The notes under the pieces: generated by a model
Told to the model about the DNA's origin: nothing
The model's database searches: none
What the model saw: only the letters and a program-made list of their open reading frames with translations
Assembly: GCA_903859815.1 (NCBI GenBank)
Contig: CAIOOA010000136.1
Location: 1 to 64,000, forward strand
DNA length: 64,000 nucleotides
From: an uncultured Methylococcaceae bacterium
GTDB taxonomy: Bacteria; Pseudomonadota; Gammaproteobacteria; Methylococcales; Methylococcaceae
Direction: 5' to 3'
Shown here: piece after piece, positions 8,555-16,256 of the stretch
How positions within the stretch are numbered: the first letter of the stretch is position 1
How the letters are laid out: each line of letters begins with the position of its first letter
Made by a program: the position numbers and the translations under genes

Positions 8555-9154
8555 TTACCCACGCCGCCGTGCTTTTGTGCCCGCCCAAGCCAATGCGCCA
8601 ATCCCCAACAACCCCATCACGCCCGGCTCTGGCACGGCGGCGACATCGCCAGAGCGCACGGCCCACGCATAGAAGTTATTACCCTTATTGCTGTAGCCCT
8701 GGACGCCATTGTCGGTACCGAAGAGCCACGCGAGATCAGGATTGGGCGCGTACTCGGTACCGGACCAGTAACCGGAGTTTTGCATATTAGAAAACAAACC
8801 TGACAAAACAGCAGAACTGGTAATGCTCTGGCCTTGCGTCAACCCCCCTTCGGTGTAAAACAAATGCCCCAGTTCGCTGTTGGTGCAGTTGAAGTTGAAC
8901 CCACAAGCCGGATCGGCGGTCGGCAAACGCCAGCCAGTGTAGCCGCCGATGTTCAGCCCTTCCGCCCATGTCTTGGCGGCTTGCCACATCATCTGGCCGT
9001 TGGCATTGGCATTCGCCAGCCAAGTGATGTTGCGGTCGGTGTCGTAAACGGCCAACCCGCCAAGCCTTGATATCAGCGCGGCTTCGGCGGTTGAGGCAAG
9101 GCCCATCCCCGCAAGCAGGACGAGGGCAGCCAATGATTTTGGTAACGCATTCAT
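8555..9154 (-). CDS. PEP-CTERM sorted protein with DUF1566-like domain
   Basis: A protein of 199 residues, secreted and then sorted to the outer surface by an exosortase. Residues 1-25 are a signal peptide ending A-E-A. Residues about 35-170 resemble DUF1566 or Lcl-type domains (V-Y-D-T-D-R-N-I-T-W-L, G-Y-T-G-W-R-L-P-T, G-Y-W-S-G-T-E-Y, A-W-A-V-R-S-G-D). The C-terminus is a classic PEP-CTERM signal: V-P-E-P-G-V, a hydrophobic helix (M-G-L-L-G-I-G-A-L-A-W-A-G) and a basic end K-A-R-R-R. No exosortase gene is in the window. The leader upstream carries a G+C-rich 7-bp tandem repeat. Confidence 0.85.
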   Translation of the reverse strand: MNALPKSLAALVLLAGMGLASTAEAALISRLGGLAVYDTDRNITWLANANANGQMMWQAAKTWAEGLNIGGYTGWRLPTADPACGFNFNCTNSELGHLFYTEGGLTQGQSITSSAVLSGLFSNMQNSGYWSGTEYAPNPDLAWLFGTDNGVQGYSNKGNNFYAWAVRSGDVAAVPEPGVMGLLGIGALAWAGTKARRRG

Positions 9155-9212
9155 AGGAGTATTCCTTATAATTTGAAGAAAAAAGAGTTTGCGCTTTTCC
9201 GCTCACGCACGG

Positions 9213-9247
9213 GCGCGGGGCGCGGGGCGCGGGGCGCGGGGCGCGGC
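9213..9247. repeat. Five tandem copies of a 7-bp GCGCGGG unit
   Basis: GCGCGGG is repeated four times exactly, with a fifth copy ending in C. It lies about 60 bp upstream of the PEP-CTERM gene start (minus strand), in its leader or promoter region. Such short heptamer tracts can gain or lose copies by slippage. Confidence 0.85.
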
Positions 9248-9418
9248 AATATTTTCCTCCTATCACATCATTAATTCAAGGAATTTGCAGCCCCAAAGCC
9301 AAACCGCGAGCGGCATCATTGCGTATTGCGCCGAATGAGCGGTTCCAAGTTGATGGCGGAACACAGCTTGCGCTTCATCCTTTATAATGAACGACTAAAC
9401 CAATAAAAGAGATACCCC

Positions 9419-9679
9419 ATGGCAACTTTAATATTGAATGATATTTCCGACACGCTTTATCAGCGGCTTAAAACACTAGCGGAAGCGCACCGCCATTCGG
9501 TAAACCAAGAAGCGTTGATTGTGCTGGAAGCGGCCCTTGCCCCATTGGATGTCGTGCCTAAACCTAAGTTAGAGGAAACCCTAGACTGGTTGCGCCGGGA
9601 GGTATGGACGTTGCCTGTGTTGGATAGCCGTGAACCCGATGTAATCATGGGATACAATGAACATGGATTATTCGATTGA
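9419..9679 (+). CDS. VapB/FitA-like antitoxin
   Basis: A protein of 86 residues. The N-terminus (A-T-L-I-L-N-D-I-S-D-T-L-Y-Q-R-L-K-T-L-A-E) is a ribbon-helix-helix DNA-binding fold of the FitA/VapB type, continuing with H-S-V-N-Q-E-A-L. The C-terminal half (L-D-W-L-R-R-E-V-W-T-L-P-V-L-D) is the region that normally wraps around the PIN toxin. It is followed by the PIN gene with a 23-bp overlap, the usual antitoxin-first order. The pair is expected to bind its own promoter and repress it. Start ATG 9419. Confidence 0.8.
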   Translation: MATLILNDISDTLYQRLKTLAEAHRHSVNQEALIVLEAALAPLDVVPKPKLEETLDWLRREVWTLPVLDSREPDVIMGYNEHGLFD

Positions 9680-10085
9680 TTTGGCCGTTGATACCAGCGC
9701 TTTGGTGGCGGTGTTATTTCATGAGGCCGAGGCCGAAGCGGTGTTGCAAAAGCTTTCAGTCAGTGGACGCATTGGCATTAGTGCCGCCAATAAAACCGAG
9801 CTATTGATGGTTGTCGGTTCCCGGCTTGGCATGGCTGGCTGCGACAAAGCATTGGAGTTGCTGGCTGGGTATCGGATTGTCACTGTACCTGTTAATGACA
9901 ATCTCGCCGAAATAGCCGCACAAGCATTTTTCAATTACGGAAAAGGTCGCCACCCTGCGGGGTTGAATTATGGCGATTGCTTTTCTTACGCCTTAGCGAA
10001 ACATCTGCAAGCACCATTGCTGTTCAAGGGGGAAGATTTCTCGAAAACTGATATTGATCTGGTAACGATCAACGACCCACCATGA
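9657..10085 (+). CDS. VapC-type PIN-domain ribonuclease toxin
   Basis: A protein of 142 residues forming a single PIN domain. The conserved acidic residues that bind the metal are visible: Asp in A-V-D-T-S-A-L-V-A-V near residue 12, Glu in A-N-K-T-E-L-L near 46, and Asp in L-N-Y-G-D-C-F-S-Y-A-L-A near 104. In this family the toxin cleaves RNA, often tRNA or rRNA, when the antitoxin is lost. It overlaps the upstream antitoxin, so the two are co-translated. Starts at 9657 or 9663 are both possible. The ORF looks intact and functional. Confidence 0.85.
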   Translation: MNMDYSIDLAVDTSALVAVLFHEAEAEAVLQKLSVSGRIGISAANKTELLMVVGSRLGMAGCDKALELLAGYRIVTVPVNDNLAEIAAQAFFNYGKGRHPAGLNYGDCFSYALAKHLQAPLLFKGEDFSKTDIDLVTINDPP

Positions 10086-10171
10086 AACACCGCATAGAAC
10101 CCAAGATTTATTGCGTATTCAAGGCATTGCTCGGTAACGACGAAGCGATACCGGAAAATCCCAACCGATGA
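10082..10171 (+). pseudogene. Remnant of Rpn/PD-(D/E)XK transposase-like nuclease gene
   Basis: A 29-codon frame beginning M-K-H-R-I-E-P-K-I-Y-C-V-F-K-A-L-L-G, matching the conserved N-terminus of Rpn-family recombination-promoting nucleases (usually about 300 residues), then stopping after E-N-P-N-R. Only the first 18 or so residues are family-like. The rest of the gene is gone, so this is a deletion scar at the end of the VapBC pair. Its ATG overlaps the vapC stop. Confidence 0.55.
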
Positions 10172-10175
10172 AGGG

Positions 10176-10436
10176 TTAGGCATCTTTTATGTCACCCGTT
10201 TCGAGCAGATGCTCGAACTGGTCGCGACTGAGAATGTGAACGCCTTGTTCCTTTGCCTTTTCAAGTTTGGCGGGTCCAGCATTCTCGCCGGTACACAAAA
10301 AAGCCAAATCTTTGGTTACCGAGGTGACAACATCTAGGTGTGATTCCTCTGCAAGCGTGGTGAGTTCGGCTTTCTCTTGGGCCAAAAAGCCAGTGAAGCA
10401 AATCTGAGTCAGTTTTTCTTTGTATTGGTTTTGCAT
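10176..10436 (-). CDS. Small BRCT-domain protein
   Basis: A protein of 86 residues that is essentially one BRCT domain: I-C-F-T-G-F-L near the start, then A-E-L-T-T-L-A-E, V-T-K-D-L-A-F-L-C-T-G, A-K-L-E-K-A-K-E-Q-G and V-H-I-L-S-R-D-Q-F. This is the layout seen at the C-terminus of NAD-dependent DNA ligase, where BRCT modules bind DNA ends or partner proteins. No enzymatic domain is attached. It lies 8 bp from a tail-anchored membrane protein gene on the same strand, so the two are probably co-transcribed. Partner and role unknown. Confidence 0.75.
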   Translation of the reverse strand: MQNQYKEKLTQICFTGFLAQEKAELTTLAEESHLDVVTSVTKDLAFLCTGENAGPAKLEKAKEQGVHILSRDQFEHLLETGDIKDA

Positions 10437-10444
10437 TTGCGTAT

Positions 10445-10909
10445 TTACACAAAAATGCTATAAACAAATGCAGCAATCAGATACACAATTAAAAGTGCAA
10501 ATACACTGGTTCCAATTCGATTATATTTTTTGGACTTTATAGCCCTTAACCCCATTGGCAATGCATATCTACGACTGGCAGTGGCGATAGCCGCCTTCCA
10601 ATCGGCAACGTCTTGAGTGTGTCTTTCATCATTTAAAAGCTCGGCTTTGTTTGCTGCCATCCTAGCGGTATTAGCAATATCTTGCTGATTTGAAACGATC
10701 ATTGCTATCATGGATTCGTGTAGTTTCAGTTCTTCTTCAAACTCCTCCTTGGTGGTGAACTCGCATTCCCGCTTAGCCATGCTGTTGACCATGTTGACAA
10801 TGCTATCTTTCCAAGCATTGAAGTTTCTTTCATTCTCACTAACGGTTTTTAACAATCCTTCGTAAAGGTTTTCCACAGAACTTTGATGACTTATGCTAGA
10901 GGTACTCAT
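10445..10909 (-). CDS. Hypothetical tail-anchored membrane protein
   Basis: A protein of 154 residues from ATG 10909, chosen because GGAG lies six bases upstream; an upstream extension to 10948 is unlikely. Residues 1-125 are hydrophilic and helical, with heptad-like stretches (E-E-F-E-E-E-L-K-L-H-E-S-M-I). The last 20 residues (V-F-A-L-L-I-V-Y-L-I-A-A-F-V-Y-S-I-F-V) are one membrane helix with a basic flank (K-S-K-K-Y-N-R), giving a tail-anchored topology with the bulk in the cytoplasm. It precedes the BRCT gene. No family recognised. Confidence 0.6.
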   Translation of the reverse strand: MSTSSISHQSSVENLYEGLLKTVSENERNFNAWKDSIVNMVNSMAKRECEFTTKEEFEEELKLHESMIAMIVSNQQDIANTARMAANKAELLNDERHTQDVADWKAAIATASRRYALPMGLRAIKSKKYNRIGTSVFALLIVYLIAAFVYSIFV

Positions 10910-11104
10910 GTTATACTCCAATCGGTAAAATTTTCGGTTTAAAATCAATCTAATGAGGTGTAACTACCAACCCTCAAAGTCCAGCTTGACGGTATCGAAG
11001 GGTTTAGACCGTTCAATGATGGCAAGCTTCGTTCTGCGCAAACATGCACAACAGGATAAAATTACAGCCATTTCCCCAGGCTACTTCAAGTGTTCGACGC
11101 TGTG

Positions 11105-11839
11105 TCAGGTTTCCAGTTCAGGCTCGGGCAATCGACTGAAAACGTCGCGTACACCCGCACTCCATTGGTTGCCGAGTGACGTAAAATAGGCATCGCCCTC
11201 ATCGAACCGGCGACGCATATGGACTTTAAGGCTGTCACGTTGATAGCACATCAGATCAATCGGCATGCCAACGGACAAGTTGCTGCGCATGGTCGAATCA
11301 AAGGAAACCAGCACGCATTTGGCGGCATCAGCAAGGCTGGTGTGAGGTGTGATGACGCGATCAATGATTGGCTTTCCATATTTTGCCTCGCCGGTCTGAA
11401 AGTACGGCGTGGTGTTAATATCCGCTTCAATGAAATTGCCTTCGGCGTAAATCCTAAACAGCCGCATTGGCTCGCCATGTACTTGCCCACCAAGGATGAA
11501 AGATGCGTTGAACCCGCCACTGGCTACCAAATACGAACCGTCGCGCCGGTCAATGTCACGCATGGCATCCGCCACCAAACCGGCGACATCGAACAAGGTT
11601 TTGACTGTCCAAATGGTGGAAGGCTTATTCTTGTCTTCGCCTCGCTGCTTCAACAGGCTGATGACAGACTGAGTCCCGGCAAGATTGCCAGAACTCAACA
11701 TAGCGATAACTCGTTCACCGGGGCGTTCAAACACGGTCATTTTGCAGAACTTTGCGATATTGTCCAAACCGGCATTGGTTCGGGAATCCGAGGCGAAAAT
11801 CATTCCCTGCTCTAACACGATACCGACACAATAAGTCAT
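11105..11839 (-). CDS. Anbu/BPH proteasome-type protease
   Basis: A protein of 244 residues beginning M-T-Y-C-V-G-I. After Met removal Thr2 becomes the N-terminal nucleophile typical of proteasome beta subunits. A-S-D-S-R-T-N-A-G and F-I-L-G-G-Q-V-H-G-E match the Anbu (ancestral beta subunit, bacterial proteasome homologue) family. Known Anbu proteins form open-ring or helical assemblies and are commonly encoded with an alpha-E protein, a transglutaminase-like protein and an ATP-grasp protein. None of these is next to it here, so it stands alone. Length is normal and the frame intact. Confidence 0.85.
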   Translation of the reverse strand: MTYCVGIVLEQGMIFASDSRTNAGLDNIAKFCKMTVFERPGERVIAMLSSGNLAGTQSVISLLKQRGEDKNKPSTIWTVKTLFDVAGLVADAMRDIDRRDGSYLVASGGFNASFILGGQVHGEPMRLFRIYAEGNFIEADINTTPYFQTGEAKYGKPIIDRVITPHTSLADAAKCVLVSFDSTMRSNLSVGMPIDLMCYQRDSLKVHMRRRFDEGDAYFTSLGNQWSAGVRDVFSRLPEPELET

Positions 11840-11982
11840 GTTTATCCCTTATGCATTAAAAGGTCGGGTTTGATTCCACCGATAATAGCCGCGTTTGACC
11901 ATCTCACAATTGCCAGATAGATCACCGTTCATAGGCGAAATGTTCTAGGCATGTCATCTGAGTGAGTATTGCTATCTCTTGA

Positions 11983-12141
11983 TTACAGCCTACCCATTAA
12001 GAATAGAACCAGTACGACGATTAAAATTAGCCCAATGCCGCCGCTGGGTCCATAACCCCAACTCTGGCTGTGTGGCCAGGAAGGAATGGCGCCAACGAGG
12101 AGGAGAATCAGAACGATCAGTAAAATTGTGCCGAGTGACAT
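11983..12141 (-). CDS. DUF3309 family small membrane protein
   Basis: A 52-residue protein: M-S-L-G-T-I-L-L-I-V-L-I-L-L-L-V-G, then P-S-W-P-H-S-Q-S-W-G-Y-G-P-S-G-G, then a second hydrophobic stretch ending L-F-L-M-G-R-L. Two membrane helices joined by a short Trp/Pro/Gly loop with the sequence W-G-Y-G-P-S-G-G are diagnostic of DUF3309. Function is unknown. In many proteobacteria such genes sit among general stress genes, as here beside CsbD genes. Start ATG 12141. Confidence 0.85.
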   Translation of the reverse strand: MSLGTILLIVLILLLVGAIPSWPHSQSWGYGPSGGIGLILIVVLVLFLMGRL

Positions 12142-12218
12142 GGTGGTGCTCCAGTTAAAGTAAAAAAATCAATTGCGCTGTCCGTCAAACGGGTTGCGCG
12201 GTTCTTTGCAATTCCCTT

Positions 12219-12432
12219 TCACAAGATAAAGAAACTGCTGGTAATCTTCCCAAAATCGCTTATCCCCTGTTCGGATTTGTCTTGAGCGACCCCTAGTCCC
12301 TCCTGAAGCTTGCCCAGGAGTATTTCGCGCTTACCTGCGGAAAGTTTATTTTCATCGTGGGTCAGTTCGCCTCGTGTCTCATAACCATCGAACGGCTTCC
12401 AATGACCCTCTCTGATTCCACCTAATCTCCAT
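12219..12432 (-). pseudogene. CsbD-like gene with frameshift near the start
   Basis: Reading leftward, an ATG at 12432 gives M-E-I-R-W-N-Q. After a shift of frame near 12410, the sequence E-G-H-W-K-P-F-D-G-Y-E-T-R-G-E-L-T follows, with G-K-R-E-I-L-L-G-K-L-Q-E and V-A-Q-D-K-S-E-Q, ending at TGA 12219. The pattern E-G-x-W-K, G-K-R-x-x-L-x-G-K-x-Q-E is that of CsbD stress proteins of the long (about 65-residue) type. The frameshift and lack of a continuous start make it a decayed copy. It is a different subtype from the two intact CsbD genes that follow. Confidence 0.55.
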
Positions 12433-12733
12433 TTTCGCCTCTGCTTTATATTCTTCTACAGCAAACTAACCAACTGTCAGGGGCTAACCTGATAAAACTG
12501 AAACATCTTGGTGAGTTTTTATATTGTCAGAGTTCGGTATTTCATATTCTTAACTTGGAATGAAGATTAACCGAAACATCAGATATCTTCTGTACGGTAT
12601 CGAACACAATAAAATAAATTAATCTATGTACGTTACCGTACCGAGCTTGTTAATTATTTGTTGTAAGGTTTGGCCTGAGCAATGGGAAACACCATGCTCT
12701 GGTCAAAGTTAAATCCATTATCAGGAGAATCTC
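12433..12733. other. A+T-rich intergenic region before CsbD gene
   Basis: About 300 bases with no reading frame I trust. The section near 12480-12660 is A+T-rich and carries TTGTTAATTATTTG and similar promoter-like stretches ahead of the CsbD gene, but no single promoter can be assigned with confidence. Confidence 0.4.
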
Positions 12734-12910
12734 ATGAACAAAGATCAAGTGAAAGGTAAAATCGAAGAATCCAAAGGCAAGATTAAGGAAGTTGCAGGCA
12801 AAGTGTTGGACGACCATGAAATGGAAGCCAAAGGCAATGTTCAAAAGAACGCAGGCAAGATTCAGTCGGGCGTAGGCGATATCAAAGAAGAAATCAAGAA
12901 ACATAGCTAG
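12734..12910 (+). CDS. CsbD-family stress protein (cytoplasmic)
   Basis: A 58-residue protein: M-N-K-D-Q-V-K-G-K-I-E-E-S-K-G-K-I-K-E-V-A-G-K, then G-N-V-Q-K-N-A-G-K-I-Q-S-G-V-G-D-I-K. This is the short CsbD form, very hydrophilic and Lys/Glu-rich, expected to be mostly disordered or helical. CsbD proteins are induced by general stress in several bacteria, but their biochemical role is not established. AGGAGA at 12723-12728 supports the start. It is followed 92 bp later by an exported paralogue, suggesting a tandem duplication. Confidence 0.88.
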   Translation: MNKDQVKGKIEESKGKIKEVAGKVLDDHEMEAKGNVQKNAGKIQSGVGDIKEEIKKHS

Positions 12911-13002
12911 AGCGACAAGAAAGTTAGCCGTGTAGCCGAATCAAGATAGGCGACTGCACGGCATCTTATAAGCTATAAACACCTCTTTTACAGGAAACTC
13001 AT

Positions 13003-13284
13003 ATGAATATCATTGAAATAAAACTCACTGGATTAGTGGCGGGCATTGTGTTGTTATGCGGTTCGTTTGGTGCTTTTTCTGTTGAAACCCCAAATGACAC
13101 TCCGGCAGTCAACAAAGATCAAGTCAATGGCAGGGTCGAAGAGACCAAAGGTGCCGTCAAGGAAATCACTGGCAAAGTGCTGGATGACAAAGGCATGGAG
13201 ATAGAAGGAAATATCCAAAAGAACCTTGGCAAAGCCCAAGCGGGCTATGGGGACATCAAGCAGGATATTAAAGAAGGCAAATAA
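13003..13284 (+). CDS. Exported CsbD-family protein
   Basis: A protein of 93 residues. Residues 1-27 are a signal peptide or membrane anchor (L-V-A-G-I-V-L-L-C-G-S-F-G-A-F-S). Residues 37-93 are a CsbD domain closely related to the preceding gene (N-K-D-Q-V-N-G-R-V-E-E-T-K-G, G-N-I-Q-K-N-L-G-K-A-Q). One copy therefore acts in the cytoplasm and one probably in the periplasm. TTTACAGGAAAC upstream gives a ribosome-binding site. The two genes look like a duplicated pair that diverged in location. Confidence 0.82.
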   Translation: MNIIEIKLTGLVAGIVLLCGSFGAFSVETPNDTPAVNKDQVNGRVEETKGAVKEITGKVLDDKGMEIEGNIQKNLGKAQAGYGDIKQDIKEGK

Positions 13285-13434
13285 AACGAATACGGACAAG
13301 CCGTACAGCCCGCGACCAAGACCCAATGCTCTGGCTGGTTACTCGGCTGTACGGCAGCAACTAGATACTTTCAGGATTCTTGCGCCAATAATCGCAGAAG
13401 AATTGTTTAATTGAGGGACAGGAGGGGTTCACCC

Positions 13435-13773
13435 ATGAGCGAAAATAGAAGATTGACCCATTCCACCGATTCGACCACTGTGGCAGATTTGTTGGAACGA
13501 CTGCTCGATAAAGGCATCGTTATCAGTGGTGATATTCGTATTCGACTAGTGGAAGTGGAGTTGTTAACCATCGAAATCCGCTTGTTGATTTGTTCTGTGG
13601 ACAAGGCGGTGGAAATGGGATTGGATTGGTGGAGCGGCAACCCGGCATTTGACTCAAGAGCTAGAGTACCGGCTTTACCCGCTCCAGATTTGGAAGAGCG
13701 TCTAAAGCGTTTGGAAGCCCGCCTAGAACCTCCTGAATTAGTAATTGAAGAAATAGCTCATTTTATCGAATAG
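13435..13773 (+). CDS. Lone gas-vesicle-family protein (GvpA/J/M-like)
   Basis: A protein of 112 residues starting at ATG 13435, with AGGAGGGG nine bases upstream. Residues 10-62 match the GvpA/GvpJ/GvpM core: V-A-D-L-L-E-R-L-L-D-K-G-I-V-I-S-G-D-I-R, then V-E-L-L-T-I-E-I-R-L-L-I and K-A-V-E-M-G-L-D-W-W. The C-terminal 45 residues are a charged helical tail (L-E-E-R-L-K-R-L-E-A-R-L-E). GvpA is the shell protein; GvpJ and GvpM are minor paralogues needed for assembly. No other gvp gene occurs in the window, so the protein either serves a cluster elsewhere or has another role. The long tail favours a J/M-like rather than shell identity. Confidence 0.8.
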   Translation: MSENRRLTHSTDSTTVADLLERLLDKGIVISGDIRIRLVEVELLTIEIRLLICSVDKAVEMGLDWWSGNPAFDSRARVPALPAPDLEERLKRLEARLEPPELVIEEIAHFIE

Positions 13774-13927
13774 TTTCATGCTCCCAAAGTGAGCTAACGT
13801 ACAGAAAAATTCTTGATAATTCACTACTATTGAACTATGAGCCATCTATTGGCAAATGGTCATGTTTTTTTGTCACAAACCTACCATTACTTATCTGTCA
13901 AAATTAACATTATCGTGAGGAAACACC

Positions 13928-14140
13928 GTGTCCACTAAACTCGACTCTATACAATATGAGCATGAACCATTATTGACATCCGAACTTTTTGGAAGTAATG
14001 ATGAGATAGGGCAATTTATTGCCGAGAATGCCTATTACAAGGCTGAGAAGAGAGGCTTTGAACCAGGTTATGAAGTGCATGATTGGGTACAATCTGAAAG
14101 AGACATCCTAACTCATAACGCTCACCTATGGTCTTATTAA
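13928..14140 (+). CDS. DUF2934 family protein
   Basis: A 70-residue protein with a GTG start at 13928 and GAGGA upstream. The segment I-A-E-N-A-Y-Y-K-A-E-K-R-G-F-E-P-G-Y-E and then D-W-V-Q-S-E-R-D-I is the DUF2934 signature. The family is small, soluble and of unknown function, and is frequent in stress-related gene neighbourhoods of proteobacteria. It is convergent with catalase, and an inverted repeat lies between the two. Confidence 0.75.
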   Translation: MSTKLDSIQYEHEPLLTSELFGSNDEIGQFIAENAYYKAEKRGFEPGYEVHDWVQSERDILTHNAHLWSY

Positions 14141-14145
14141 GACAC

Positions 14146-14171
14146 TTCTGACCTTGGCGCGAAGGTCAGAA
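14146..14171. terminator. Perfect 10-bp hairpin between convergent genes
   Basis: TTCTGACCTT, a six-base loop GGCGCG, then AAGGTCAGAA. The stem is perfect, but no strong T-run follows on either strand. It sits between the ends of the DUF2934 gene and the catalase gene, so it probably ends transcription from the DUF2934 side. Confidence 0.55.
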
Positions 14172-14239
14172 TCCTTGTCGTTACCAGAAGCCAACCCAAA
14201 TAAATGATTGCTAGGTTAATAATCATTCATAAGTAAAGC

Positions 14240-15712
14240 TTACCGGAAATTCACTGTAGGCGCGGGTACTTCGCCCGCGATACCCAACGCATCGGCGACG
14301 CCCTTGCCATAAGCCAAATCTGCTTTCATGCAATTGTCGATGTGGCGGAGTTGGATTTCGAGCGGTGCTTCACCGATGGAACGAGCAGTATTCTCAAACA
14401 ATACCTGTTGCTGTTCCGGTGTCATCAGGCGGAATAGCGCACCGGCTTGGGAGTAGTAATCGGTATCTTCGCGGTGGTTCCAATGGTCTGCCGCGCCCTC
14501 CAAGCTCAACGGCGGCTCGGCGAAATCGGGCTGTTCCTGCCACTCGCCAGCGCTATTCGGTTCATACCCCAAGGTGCTGCCAAAGTTGCCGTCCACACGC
14601 ATCGCGCCGTCCCGGTGATAGCTATGAACCGGGCAACGCGGGGCGTTGACTGGAATCAAATGGTGGTTCACTCCCAACCGGTAGCGTTGCGCATCACCGT
14701 AGGAAAACAAGCGCCCTTGCAACATCTTGTCGGGGGAGAAGCCGATGCCGGGGACGATATTGGCAGGATTGAACGCCGCCTGTTCCACGTCCGCGAAATA
14801 ATTTTCCGGGTTGCGGTTCAGTTCCACCACGCCTACTTCGATTAACGGGTAATCTTTGTGTGGCCAAATTTTCGTTAGGTCAAATGGGTGGTAGGGAACC
14901 TTGGCGGCATCGGCTTCCGGCATGATCTGCACATGCATCGTCCATTTGGGGAAATCGCCTTTCTCCAAACTTTCATACAGGTCACGCTGGTGGCTTTCGC
15001 GGTCCTTGCCGATGATAGCCTCGGCTTCGGCGTCGGTGAGGTTGCGAATGCCCTGCTGTGTTACGAAATGGAACTTCACCCAATGCCGCTCATTGTTCGC
15101 ATTGATGAAGCTGAAGGTGTGGCTACCAAAACCATGCATGTGGCGATAGCTGGCGGGAATGCCCCGGTCACTCATGACGATGGTGATTTGGTGCAAGGCT
15201 TCCGGTAGTGAGGTCCAAAAGTCCCAGTTGATCGTCGCACACCGCAAATTGGTGCGAGGGTCGCGTTTTACCGCATGGTTCAGGTCGGGAAATTTCAACG
15301 GATCACGCATGAAAAAAACCGGCGTGTTGTTGCCGACCAGATCCCAGTTGCCTTCCTCGGTGTAAAACTTCAGCGCAAAGCCGCGAATATCGCGCTCGGC
15401 ATCCGCTGCGCCCCGCTCACCGGCCACAGTGCTGAAGCGTGCAAACAAATCCGTTTGCTTGCCTACGGCTGAAAAAATCTTGGCCCGAGTATACTGGGTG
15501 ATGTCATGCGTGACGGTAAAAGTCCCAAATGCACCGGAACCCTTCGCATGCATCCGCCGCTCGGGGATGACTTCACGGTCAAAGTGCGCAAGCTTTTCTA
15601 GGAACCAGACATCTTGCAACAGTTGCGGGCCGCGTGGTCCAGCCGTCATTACATTCTGGTTGTCGGCGACCGGGCAACCGGCGTTGGTGGTTAGTTTTTT
15701 GTTGTCACTCAT
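14240..15712 (-). CDS. katA: Monofunctional haem catalase
   Basis: A protein of 490 residues that converts hydrogen peroxide to water and oxygen. The distal haem residues are visible: His in [10 protein letters not shown] near residue 54, and Asn in [10 protein letters not shown] near 127. The proximal Tyr is in [14 protein letters not shown] near 337. The length is that of small-subunit (clade 3-like) catalases with no C-terminal flavodoxin domain. It belongs to the stress block with the hybrid peroxiredoxin and CsbD genes. The 200-bp upstream region is free of genes and should hold its promoter. Confidence 0.95.
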   Translation of the reverse strand: MSDNKKLTTNAGCPVADNQNVMTAGPRGPQLLQDVWFLEKLAHFDREVIPERRMHAKGSGAFGTFTVTHDITQYTRAKIFSAVGKQTDLFARFSTVAGERGAADAERDIRGFALKFYTEEGNWDLVGNNTPVFFMRDPLKFPDLNHAVKRDPRTNLRCATINWDFWTSLPEALHQITIVMSDRGIPASYRHMHGFGSHTFSFINANNERHWVKFHFVTQQGIRNLTDAEAEAIIGKDRESHQRDLYESLEKGDFPKWTMHVQIMPEADAAKVPYHPFDLTKIWPHKDYPLIEVGVVELNRNPENYFADVEQAAFNPANIVPGIGFSPDKMLQGRLFSYGDAQRYRLGVNHHLIPVNAPRCPVHSYHRDGAMRVDGNFGSTLGYEPNSAGEWQEQPDFAEPPLSLEGAADHWNHREDTDYYSQAGALFRLMTPEQQQVLFENTARSIGEAPLEIQLRHIDNCMKADLAYGKGVADALGIAGEVPAPTVNFR

Positions 15713-15926
15713 TGGAATACTCCATTTGGTTTATGGATTAGATAAGAATGTCTGGCTTTGCAATTCATGTTTATCTCCTGTTTAAGAGGGTGTTAATAAA
15801 GGTATCTTCAGCCATTTATCGACAGTAATAACCTAACGATTAAAATATGAAATCTCCTTAATGCTTGCACACAAAAATACAGGCGAAACTGAATGAAGTC
15901 AGCACGAAAGCGCACACTGCAAAACG

Positions 15927-16157
15927 TTATCCTGGATATTGATTCATATGGTGTTTCATGGATTTCCATTGCCCACTGGATTCATCCTTTTCATAGTTCT
16001 TTTTGACCGCGCTCCAAGCCACCCGATGCGCATGCTCTTCGTCTTGCCCGTATTCGTCCCAAGCGCTGTTGTAAGCCGCCCGGTAAATCTCTTGGGCATG
16101 TTTCGGCAAATGCTCCTGCACGCTTTTAGGCAAATCACTTAATTCTTTATAGGGCAT
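15927..16157 (-). CDS. chaB: ChaB family protein
   Basis: A 76-residue protein: L-P-K-S-V-Q-E-H-L-P-K-H-A-Q-E-I-Y-R-A-A-Y-N-S-A-W, then E-E-H-A-H-R-V-A-W-S-A-V-K. These are the ChaB signatures. In E. coli ChaB is linked to the ChaA cation antiporter, but many ChaB proteins occur without it and their function is uncertain. There is no chaA in the window. It lies between the catalase and copper-protein genes, all on the minus strand, and is likely part of the stress regulon. Confidence 0.85.
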   Translation of the reverse strand: MPYKELSDLPKSVQEHLPKHAQEIYRAAYNSAWDEYGQDEEHAHRVAWSAVKKNYEKDESSGQWKSMKHHMNQYPG

Positions 16158-16256
16158 GTGCTATCTCTGATGGTTGTGTGAATGGAATTGGGATCAGCGG
16201 CAAATTCGCTATCTGTTTGTGGGGTAACTAACTTCGCCGAGAATCCCAGTTCTCGC

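Noticed and set aside
11219-11815. 198-residue plus-strand frame over the Anbu gene
   Set aside because: Exact antisense shadow of an intact protease gene and no family features.
12650-12904. 84-residue minus-strand frame rich in Phe
   Set aside because: Antisense of the CsbD gene, which has a good ribosome-binding site and family signature.
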